This document shows, in pieces, positions 1 through 6,062 of a DNA stretch of 17,207 nt. Within the stretch, counting starts at the first letter, position 1. Every line of letters starts with the position of its first letter. Origin of the DNA: an uncultured Prevotella sp. (lineage in GTDB: Bacteria > Bacteroidota > Bacteroidia > Bacteroidales > Bacteroidaceae); contig CAMPYJ010000049.1 in the NCBI GenBank assembly GCA_946998205.1, forward strand, positions 1 through 17,207. Direction: 5' to 3'. Below the pieces are notes generated by a model that was not told the origin of the DNA, did no database searches, and saw nothing but the letters and a program-made list of their open reading frames with translations. Both the position numbers and the translations under genes were made by a program.

Positions 1-60
1 AAACAAATTGACCTCAAAAATAGTCTCACAATCTGTCAAAGCTAATTTATAGAACAGTCC
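1..60 (-). mobile_element. MITE copy cut by the window edge
   Basis: Read on the minus strand, these 60 bases match the first 60 bases of the complete repeats at 5713-5902 and 8000-8191 with only a few differences. The shared stretch includes CTTTGACAGATTGTGAGAC and GAGGTCAATTTGTTT. The terminal repeat is slightly decayed (GGACTGTTCTAT against GGGCGGTTCTAT). The terminus at base 60 is followed by TAA, the same triplet that flanks the copy at 8000-8191. The rest of the element lies outside the window, so its completeness is unknown. It sits 74 bases beyond the stop codon of the C10 protease gene. Confidence 0.85.
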
Positions 61-134
61 TAACGATAAGTTATTGGTAAAGATCACCTAAAGTCAAGTG
101 AACACCATCATGTGTTGTGTGTGGCGCACGGTGG

Positions 135-3002
135 CTAAGGCTTTACGATTTTGGCGTTGCCAAAGGCAGTGTGCACCATGTAGATGCCGTTGGGCAGGCG
201 TGTCAAGTCCACACTGTTGGCGCCATGTTTGAGCGGCACGTTTGCCACACATTGCCCACTGGGAGCGTAAAGGCGCATGGCGCAAGCTTGCGGCACGACG
301 AGCGTGAGACGACCTGCGACGACCTCTGGCGAGACGACAAACGAGCCGAGGCGCTTGTGAGCGGCGATGGAATTGCTGATATTCTCGTCCTGACTCGGCT
401 CGTCATTGCCAATCGATTGTGCCTTGGTGTAGGCGAGAGGGTCATGAAGGAAGCTGAAAGTGTCACCGTGTGTCCGTTGACGTAAATCAGCGCGGGGCAA
501 CCCGTCACCCTCGTCTGGCTCGTAATAGTCGTAATAGGAATAGCTGCGTACATAGAATGGCACTTGGCTGTTGGCTCTGAAATACATGCGATCGTCACCC
601 TCCACTTGGTACTGCAAATTGGCATAAGCAACGCCTTGCAACAGCGGCGCTGTCGGAAACACCACGTCCAAATAGCCGTAGCCTGGGCGCATGACGACAT
701 TGCGGCGCAGGTACATGTTGGTGGTTGGGTAGGGGCTGCCCGATGCTTGTGTAAGATAGAAGCATACGTCGCCTTTATACCCTGTGCGTGAGTAGAGTGA
801 GTAGCGCACCGTGAGGCTGCCTTGTGGCAGGTAGGCGACGGCATAGTCTGAGCCTAACCAGCTGTTACCCTGCTTGAAATATGCCGTTCGCAGGACGATA
901 TCGCCATGCTGTGGTTGCGGTGTTGGCTCGGGCTTGTCGGCAGTGCGTATGATGAGTTGTCCCACGTGGTTGTTGGTTGGGTCTTGTCCGAGAGGGGCAT
1001 AGAAGTCTTTCCCTTGGTGGTGGAACGCCAACAAGAGGTGGTATTTGGTTCCCTCGTCGGTCCCATCACCATTTGTGAGCCTCGCAAACGCCTCGTTGGT
1101 GTAGAAGGTGTAGCGCATGCTCTGTCCTCGCTCAATGACAGTGACGCCCGAGGAAATCAGCGTTGGCGTAGCGTGGCTTGCGTTAGCTGGAATAGCGTAT
1201 AGCTTGATATCGCCAGTGTACTTGCCACCTTTGTTGACTACGGTGAAGGGTATTTTGATGTGCTCGCCCTCTTGCGCGTAAGCAAATGTTTGGAGCGCTA
1301 CTATAAGATTTGGCTTGTCGACCACGGGTGTGGGTGTGGGTGTGGGCGTGGGTTGCTCACCCTGCACGGTGAGCGTGCCAGCTTGTTCTTGCAGCGCCAC
1401 GAACTTTGCATCCTTGACATAGCAGATGGCGAGACGGTAGTCGGCTGGGGCGAGTTCGTCGGTGTTGACGCTGAAAGCTATCGAGCGTTGACCGGCAGCG
1501 CGTATAAGCGTGGTTTGTCGGTCCACCATATGTGAGTATGGGTCAGACTCGCTCTTGTACACGGCGAGGGCCACCTGCCCCACATAGTTGTCGTTGCCCT
1601 TGTTGCCCACGGTAATCTCAATGGTGGCTTTGTCGCCCTGCTTGATGGTGTAGTGTGGTTTTTGGGCGCTGGCGATGTATAGCTGTACGCTCCTGGGCTC
1701 CGGTTCGGGTTGTTCGCCATCCTCATTGCCCTCGCCGTCCTGTTGTTTGTCGGGTTGCAGGTAGCGCAGCATTTGCTGGTGATAGGCGTATCCGCCGCTT
1801 CCGCCGCCAATGCCCTCTTGCCCAGGTAGCATCACGTCGAGGTTGTACCATCCGTTTTGCGAGCGGTTCCATCCCCAGTCCACATGCACCATGCCGTCGG
1901 CTTTGATACCGTCGAGGACGAAGCAATGGCCTCCTCCTTGCGAAAATCCCGCGTAGACCACGGGACCGTAGTCTTTAAGCTCCGCGTGGATATTCTCCAG
2001 CCATGCCGCCTTCCTGTAGTTGTTGCGCTCGAGGAAGCGCACGTCCTTCTTGTATCCGAAGTTGTTGGCCAACGCTTCCGGCGCATTGTACACATAAGCT
2101 CCGCTGCCGCCCACGAAGGCTGGATTGTAGTCCATCTGCAAGGCATAGCCCACGTCGCGCAAGAGTCGTCCGATATTGTCCGCCTGTGTGTCGGTGAGCA
2201 TGGTGCGTGTCGCCCTGTCATAGCCTCCGCTCGTGATTGCCGCGGGCATTTGTTTCCAATCGTAAGGGGCGTTCTCGCTACCCGCTCCGTCAAAGTTGAG
2301 CCGCATCGGGTATTGTCCTTTCCACCAGTATTCTGTTTTGCCATGTGGGTGGTTGGGCCACTTGTGCCATCTCAACACAGTAGATATTGCCGTCGCCACG
2401 CATCCCGACACGGTGGGGTATACTGTCCCTTTGTACTTGTAGTTGGGCGCATACAGGTTGAATGGCCACGCCTGCCCCCACGATATGGGGTAAGGAAGCT
2501 GGTTGCGTCGGTCGCTATCGTAGCCGAGCAATGGCTCTATGTCAGTGCGGTCGGCGGCGCGGGTTGGCACGGCGGATTGGGCGTGCGACTGATGGTTGAG
2601 CACCCATTGGATTTGTCGCTGGTATTCATCGAACAACCAATGTATGGAGGGGTGTCGCATGATGACATCCCGCGTGAGCGTTCCCTCTTTGGAGTATGCC
2701 AAGATGGGCACGACACGGTCGTCGCCAGCCACGACGACAAAGCCGTTGTCGCTCCCGTTGTTGATTACGTAGTAGAGTGCTTGGCTCGCGTTGGCTCGTG
2801 CGGCGGAGCGTGTGGTGGCGACCGTTTGATGACCGGTGGCGACCTGTGGGCTGTACGCCACGGATATGTTCTGCCCACTGATGTAACCTCGCGCGCCAAT
2901 GAAGCTACGCGCTATGCGCAACGCCTTGTCCTTGCCTATGGGGGCGGAAGTTGCCAGCAAGCACAACATCAAGGACAGTGGCAAGAGTAATAATCGTTTC
3001 AT
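135..3002 (-). CDS. Secreted C10-family (streptopain/interpain-like) cysteine protease with T9SS-like C-terminal tail
   Basis: This is a 955-residue exported papain-fold protease of MEROPS family C10, whose members include SpeB of Streptococcus, PrtT of Porphyromonas and interpain A of Prevotella intermedia. In order it shows: a signal peptide (about 1-20); a propeptide of the Spi-inhibitor type (about 21-150, including NGFVVVAGDDRVVPILAYS); and the catalytic domain (about 150-415). The catalytic domain has nucleophile C201 in SGCVATA, catalytic H359 in GGGHCFVLDG and the WGW tryptophans at 376-378. Beyond it lies an extension of more than 500 residues with two Ig/CARDB-like beta modules (about 438-548 and 563-690) joined by a Pro-Thr linker. 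A further beta module starts near 700. The last 70 or so residues resemble a T9SS type A sorting domain (RLYAPSGQCV, then LPNGIYMV). SpeB itself is about 400 residues, so the extension is additional. GC content is visibly higher than in its neighbours: two 60-base lines counted by hand gave about 62%. The substrate is unknown; host proteins or activation of the adjacent cytolysin-like protein are both possible. It may be co-transcribed with the two genes upstream. Family assignment is very secure; the sorting-tail call is good but by eye. Confidence 0.95.
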   Translation of the reverse strand: MKRLLLLPLSLMLCLLATSAPIGKDKALRIARSFIGARGYISGQNISVAYSPQVATGHQTVATTRSAARANASQALYYVINNGSDNGFVVVAGDDRVVPILAYSKEGTLTRDVIMRHPSIHWLFDEYQRQIQWVLNHQSHAQSAVPTRAADRTDIEPLLGYDSDRRNQLPYPISWGQAWPFNLYAPNYKYKGTVYPTVSGCVATAISTVLRWHKWPNHPHGKTEYWWKGQYPMRLNFDGAGSENAPYDWKQMPAAITSGGYDRATRTMLTDTQADNIGRLLRDVGYALQMDYNPAFVGGSGAYVYNAPEALANNFGYKKDVRFLERNNYRKAAWLENIHAELKDYGPVVYAGFSQGGGHCFVLDGIKADGMVHVDWGWNRSQNGWYNLDVMLPGQEGIGGGSGGYAYHQQMLRYLQPDKQQDGEGNEDGEQPEPEPRSVQLYIASAQKPHYTIKQGDKATIEITVGNKGNDNYVGQVALAVYKSESDPYSHMVDRQTTLIRAAGQRSIAFSVNTDELAPADYRLAICYVKDAKFVALQEQAGTLTVQGEQPTPTPTPTPVVDKPNLIVALQTFAYAQEGEHIKIPFTVVNKGGKYTGDIKLYAIPANASHATPTLISSGVTVIERGQSMRYTFYTNEAFARLTNGDGTDEGTKYHLLLAFHHQGKDFYAPLGQDPTNNHVGQLIIRTADKPEPTPQPQHGDIVLRTAYFKQGNSWLGSDYAVAYLPQGSLTVRYSLYSRTGYKGDVCFYLTQASGSPYPTTNMYLRRNVVMRPGYGYLDVVFPTAPLLQGVAYANLQYQVEGDDRMYFRANSQVPFYVRSYSYYDYYEPDEGDGLPRADLRQRTHGDTFSFLHDPLAYTKAQSIGNDEPSQDENISNSIAAHKRLGSFVVSPEVVAGRLTLVVPQACAMRLYAPSGQCVANVPLKHGANSVDLTRLPNGIYMVHTAFGNAKIVKP
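1326..1352. repeat. Six-base tandem repeat inside the C10 protease gene
   Basis: Four and a half units of GGGTGT/GGGCGT on the plus strand encode a Pro-Thr linker (PTPTPTPTP, about residues 551-559 of the protease) between two beta modules. The unit is a multiple of three, so copy-number change would lengthen or shorten the linker without shifting the reading frame. Confidence 0.85.
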
Positions 3003-3061
3003 GGAAAAACTTTTAGGATTATTTGACTGAACAATGGTAAAACGATATTGTGGGAAAATGA

Positions 3062-3166
3062 AACTATCCGAGGGGTTCTTGGCGGATTTCGTGTTGGCAC
3101 AGCCATGAGGCTAACGAATAAAACGAGCAAGTCCGACGGATAGTTCCATTTGACCCAGAAATGGAA
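3062..3166 (-). promoter_or_regulatory. Structured spacer between cytolysin-like and protease genes
   Basis: The 174-base gap between the two genes holds several inverted repeats. AACTATCCG at 3062-3070 pairs with CGGATAGTT at 3137-3145. Inside it, GTTGGC and GCTAAC (with one wobble) enclose AGCC/GGCT at 3101-3112. TTCCATTT at 3144-3151 pairs with AAATGGAA at 3159-3166 across a 7-base loop, just after the cytolysin-like stop codon. None is followed by a clear run of T on the minus strand, so this is not a standard terminator. It could be a processing or attenuation structure, or a leader for the protease message. No good TAnnTTTG promoter box is seen here; the best is TACCATTG with one mismatch. 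Confidence 0.35.
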
Positions 3167-3176
3167 TTCTTTAAGA

Positions 3177-4928
3177 TTATTCCATGTACCTTATCTTATC
3201 CACAGTGACGTAGAGCTTGACCATCCTGTTGCTTCCATTCGTGGTCAGCGTTAAGACGAGAGGCTTTTTTTCCTTGTAGTACTCAAGGATATCGCTTAGC
3301 GGAAGGCTCTGCGGCATTATGCTGTACTGGACCCTTGATACCTTGCCGGCTGTTGCTTGGTGCTCGTTGAAGAGGTTAGGTGCAAACGCCAAGTAGCATC
3401 TGTCACACATGTCCTCCACGGTCTCACTTGACTCCCTTGTAATCTCGAAATATGAAGTGGTCTTGGTTTCGAAGTCTACTTTTGGCTTGTCGTACTGCAC
3501 TTTGAAATCGTGTGCCTTCCACAACGACCTCATATTCATCTTTGGGTCGCCCTCAAGGTACATCATCAAGTCGCCCCTAATTTGTGCGTATTTGTCACCG
3601 AAAAATCCGTCGCCCATGCCGTCGATGCCTTCGATTTTGAAGACGAGGCGCACCTTATTGAAGTCTTGTACAAACTCGCGACGCGTAACGCTGTATGTGC
3701 TTGATGCCTGCACGCGAGCCAAGGAATTGTCTACGGCAAACCTGAGCTGGAAGCTCACCGGGTGCAGCTGATTGAAAGGAACTTGCTGCGCGAGGAATGT
3801 CTTCACGGCATCGAGGTTGGCGCTTGCCACTTGGTTCTGCAAGGTCTGTCCGCCTCCGAGCATCGTGATATGGATGTCGCTGTTCTCCAAGAGTTTCTTG
3901 TACTTTACCTCATCGTTCGCATTGATGTCGACGATGCCCTTGATTTTCTTCACGGCGATGTCAAGTGCTTGCTGCACTTCCTTCTCGTCGGCATCCGTGT
4001 CAATGCACAGGTAGAGAATGCGTCCGTAGTTGATGGCAGAAACGTATACCGGCTGGCAGTTTTCCAAGTATGTCCTGTCCACCGACTGAAAGATGGTAGG
4101 GGTGTTTCTTGGCACATCGACGATGACGCTTGGACCTTTTTGTATGACTTTCGCAAGGATGTGGTTCTTCTTCTTGGAGAAGTTGAAACCAAAACTGGAA
4201 GCGAAGTCAACAATGGGGCTCTTCACCGCCAAGCCCAGCTTTGTCGCCAGCTCTTCGTTGCTGTTTACCTTTTCGACAGACTCCAGCAGGATGTTGGAAC
4301 CCTCCTTGTAGGAGATGTTAGCCCATGTGTTGAGGGCCTGCTGATAGTCGCTGTAACGGGGATTGTGCACGGTTTTGGTAGAAGCGTGGGAGTCGGCCTC
4401 ATTCTCTGGATTAAGGTTGAGCGTCCAGGTAACATCGCCTAACTCGCAGTCGGAGATAGTAGCGTATGTACCGTCGATGATAGAGTTGCCTTTGAGAGCG
4501 CATCCCGGGTAGATGATGTCCGTTCTTGGGTCGAGCAAAACCATCTCGTTGAAAGTGTTATTCAACTTGTAGTTCGTCGTAGTCACCACCCAATAGCCCG
4601 GTATGCCGTTTACATGATCCCTACTGCCGGGAGTGACGGACGGAATACCTATCATTTCGGGTTGACCCGTTCCTGGTTGGATGGGTGTTCCATTGTCTTT
4701 TGCCATGCCTGGTGCGTACGGTAAGTTCATAAGATACCCCTTCACGTCACTCGCTTTAAGCGTGTTGTCGCCAGGAGTCCATGGCTTGAAATACACACGT
4801 TCTATATCCGTAGCATTGAAAGTCTTCTCTTCGCCATGCTTAGTCTTCACCTTCATGACGTAATTTTGTGCGTTCGCACACAATACTCCGCCCACGAGCA
4901 GCATACTGAGTAAAATTCTTTTTCTCAT
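3177..4928 (-). CDS. Cholesterol-dependent-cytolysin-like (CDCL, thiol-activated cytolysin family) pore-forming protein
   Basis: This is a 583-residue exported protein with a signal peptide ending near residue 20 (ANA-Q). The N-terminal segment 22-48 (MKVKTKHGEEKTF, DIERVYF) is a short beta unit seen in many Bacteroidota exported proteins. From about 105 to 425 it follows the domain 1-3 core of thiol-activated cytolysins. PVYVSAINYGRILYL (293-307) corresponds to the VxxVAYGR strand of perfringolysin-type toxins and keeps the aromatic Tyr301. YKKLLENSDIHITMLGGG (343-360) matches the segment ending in the glycine pair where the beta-sheet must open for oligomerisation. KTVHNPRYSDYQQALNTW (185-202) matches the conserved region near the start of the core. 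The last 150 or so residues do not resemble domain 4: no ECTGLAWEWWR-type undecapeptide is present, so cholesterol binding is not expected. CDC-like proteins of Bacteroidota have been described as proteolysis-activated, two-component antibacterial pore-formers. That role is inferred here. It starts 11 bases after the 160-residue protein's stop codon, implying one transcript. Family assignment is confident; target and activity are not. Confidence 0.88.
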   Translation of the reverse strand: MRKRILLSMLLVGGVLCANAQNYVMKVKTKHGEEKTFNATDIERVYFKPWTPGDNTLKASDVKGYLMNLPYAPGMAKDNGTPIQPGTGQPEMIGIPSVTPGSRDHVNGIPGYWVVTTTNYKLNNTFNEMVLLDPRTDIIYPGCALKGNSIIDGTYATISDCELGDVTWTLNLNPENEADSHASTKTVHNPRYSDYQQALNTWANISYKEGSNILLESVEKVNSNEELATKLGLAVKSPIVDFASSFGFNFSKKKNHILAKVIQKGPSVIVDVPRNTPTIFQSVDRTYLENCQPVYVSAINYGRILYLCIDTDADEKEVQQALDIAVKKIKGIVDINANDEVKYKKLLENSDIHITMLGGGQTLQNQVASANLDAVKTFLAQQVPFNQLHPVSFQLRFAVDNSLARVQASSTYSVTRREFVQDFNKVRLVFKIEGIDGMGDGFFGDKYAQIRGDLMMYLEGDPKMNMRSLWKAHDFKVQYDKPKVDFETKTTSYFEITRESSETVEDMCDRCYLAFAPNLFNEHQATAGKVSRVQYSIMPQSLPLSDILEYYKEKKPLVLTLTTNGSNRMVKLYVTVDKIRYME

Positions 4929-4939
4929 ATTTTTATATA

Positions 4940-5422
4940 TTATTGGTTAATGATTTTAATGGCTTGATTACCTTCCTTGATGACATACGCACCCTTTGGT
5001 CGCATGGTGAGGTCTACGTCAGCATATCCCGTAGGCGAAGCCTTGTAGCGGGCTACCTGCTGACCGTTGATGTCGAACAGCTTGATTTCGGTGTTGGCGG
5101 CAAGTCCTTCGTAGTAAACGTGTCCGTTGGCCATCCTGCGGCTCATGCCACTCTCTGCTACCTTGTCCACACCGGCCGGCTTGTCGTCCTTCGACACATA
5201 ATAGCATTGTAAGTCCATGACGTCAAATTCCTGCCGGTGGTTGATGCCATCAGTGGCGATCAGCTTTGTGCCTTGCAATGAAAATTCGGGCTCGTTGTTC
5301 AAGACAAATGTTATCTTTGTTCCCGACTTCATTTGAAACACCAACAAATCTGCCGCATGGAGCTTGCTTGTACATAATGTGATGAGACACATCAAAGTAC
5401 ACAATTTGTTAACCTTTTTCAT
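4940..5422 (-). CDS. Small exported protein with T9SS-like C-terminal sorting tail, first gene of the cytolysin-like operon
   Basis: This is a 160-residue protein with no recognised enzymatic domain. Residues 1-23 form a signal peptide (positive start, hydrophobic stretch, cleavage near LHA-A). Residues 25-78 are a beta-rich unit (LLVFQMKSGTKITF, EFDVMDLQCYYV) of the kind common in Prevotella and Bacteroides exported proteins. It resembles in outline the short N-terminal unit of the neighbouring cytolysin-like protein. Residues about 90-160 (IKLFDINGQQVARY, PKGAYVIKEGNQAIKI) have the pattern of a T9SS type A C-terminal domain, suggesting export across the outer membrane and surface attachment or release. 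The downstream gene begins 11 bases after its stop, so the two are almost certainly co-transcribed. It could be an accessory, anchor or immunity-like partner of the pore-former, but nothing in the sequence decides this. The open frame and signal peptide are clear; the function is unknown. Confidence 0.8.
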   Translation of the reverse strand: MKKVNKLCTLMCLITLCTSKLHAADLLVFQMKSGTKITFVLNNEPEFSLQGTKLIATDGINHRQEFDVMDLQCYYVSKDDKPAGVDKVAESGMSRRMANGHVYYEGLAANTEIKLFDINGQQVARYKASPTGYADVDLTMRPKGAYVIKEGNQAIKIINQ

Positions 5423-5464
5423 GTTGTCACTTTTTATGTTGAACGTATAAATTTTTTAGTGTCC

Positions 5465-5499
5465 CAAAAATATAAAAAAAATCTCGAATATTGCACAAA
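5465..5499 (-). promoter_or_regulatory. Probable promoter of the small protein / cytolysin-like operon
   Basis: On the minus strand TATTTTTG (complement of 5465-5472) matches the Bacteroidota -7 box TAnnTTTG exactly. A TTTG lies upstream (complement of 5496-5499) with a 23-base spacer, a little longer than the usual 19-21. The predicted RNA would begin about 35 bases before the start codon at 5422. The surrounding sequence is very AT-rich. Confidence 0.55.
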
Positions 5500-5675
5500 A
5501 CGCACTTTTGTTTTTTTTCCAAAAGTTGCATTTCTTGATTCAACATATGGTACCGGTAGTCGCTCGTTATCGTTTCTCCCATGAAGACAGCTGGCAAAGA
5601 ACAGCTCATTGTCGCCATTACGGCAGCTGAAATCTGGTACGTTACCCGTTACTTGTTCTGTCAAAATACAAATAA

Positions 5676-5711
5676 GAGCGGTACTATAAATTACCACCGT
5701 AAAGTTTTTTA
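5676..5711. mobile_element. Terminal remnant of a MITE, abutting a complete copy
   Basis: Bases 5676-5711 (GAGCGGTACTATAAATTACC and on to AAAGTTTTTTA) are the reverse complement of the right end of the complete element at 5713-5902, with about two changes in the terminal repeat. It is preceded by TAA at 5673-5675. The match stops where the complete copy begins. This is therefore a truncated element in opposite orientation, or an inverted duplication of one terminus. Confidence 0.75.
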
Positions 5712-5712
5712 T

Positions 5713-5902
5713 GGGCGGTTCTATATATTACCTTTGACAGATTGTGAGACTGTTTTTGAGGTCAATTTGTTTGTGAATGAAGGAGTATAGCGAGCTATAC
5801 GACTGAATGAACAAGCAAATTGAACCAAAAAGAGTACACAAGAAGACAAAACATAAAAGGACTGACATAAAAACTTTACGGTGGTAATTTATAGAACCGC
5901 CC
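5713..5902 (+). mobile_element. Complete MITE copy, non-coding, nearly palindromic
   Basis: This 190-base element begins GGGCGGTTCTAT and ends ATAGAACCGCCC. It is about nine-tenths identical by eye to the copy at 8000-8191. Its centre is an inverted repeat: CAATTTGTTTGT pairs imperfectly with ACAAGCAAATTG around a perfect GTATAG-CGAG-CTATAC hairpin, and the two halves remain loosely complementary out to the ends. It encodes no transposase. Any movement would need an enzyme supplied elsewhere. It lies in the spacer between the rpsA terminator and the promoter of the secreted-protein operon. Confidence 0.85.
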
Positions 5903-5999
5903 TTAAAGGAATACTCCTTGATTATGGCTATGTAATCGCTATTAGGACTTACTCGTGACTTCCACCTGTTAGACAATGCTCATCCCGGCGTACAGCGAA

Positions 6000-6030
6000 A
6001 AAGGCTGATTCTTTTGAAGAATCAGCCTTT
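6000..6030 (-). terminator. Intrinsic terminator of rpsA
   Basis: A perfect 14-base-pair stem (AAAGGCTGATTCTT, 6000-6013, with 6017-6030) and a three-base loop lie 33 bases past the rpsA stop codon. On the minus strand the stem is followed by a run of five T. On the plus strand no T-run follows beyond the stem, so it is directional for rpsA. Confidence 0.9.
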
Positions 6031-6062
6031 GTCATAATAGGTGTATGTGTTGAGGGGTTCTA

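Noticed and set aside
101..116. AACAC/GTGTT hairpin after the protease stop codon as a terminator
   Set aside because: A five-base-pair stem without a T-run on the minus strand is too weak to call.
1857..2990. Long plus-strand open frame (377 codons) opposite the C10 protease gene
   Set aside because: It is a shadow of a GC-rich gene: no domain, no signal, no promoter, while the minus strand encodes a complete catalytic domain.
3177..3500. Search for a cholesterol-binding undecapeptide in the cytolysin-like protein
   Set aside because: No Trp-rich ECTGLAWEWWR-type motif occurs in the C-terminal 150 residues, so it was not called a classical cholesterol-dependent cytolysin.
4865..4928. Possible lipoprotein signal (LC-ANA) in the cytolysin-like protein
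   Set aside because: The residue before the cysteine is Leu, not Gly/Ala/Ser, so the lipobox is poor. An ordinary cleavage after ANA fits better.
1..5902. Composite transposon carrying the secreted module
   Set aside because: There is no transposase, the elements are MITEs, and a third copy lies beyond an essential gene. Kept only as a low-level hypothesis in the findings.
5728..5976. 82-codon minus-strand frame running through the MITE, with a hydrophobic stretch
   Set aside because: It reads through the terminal repeat of a non-coding element and into flanking sequence; similar frames would arise in every copy. The element's palindrome explains the sequence better.
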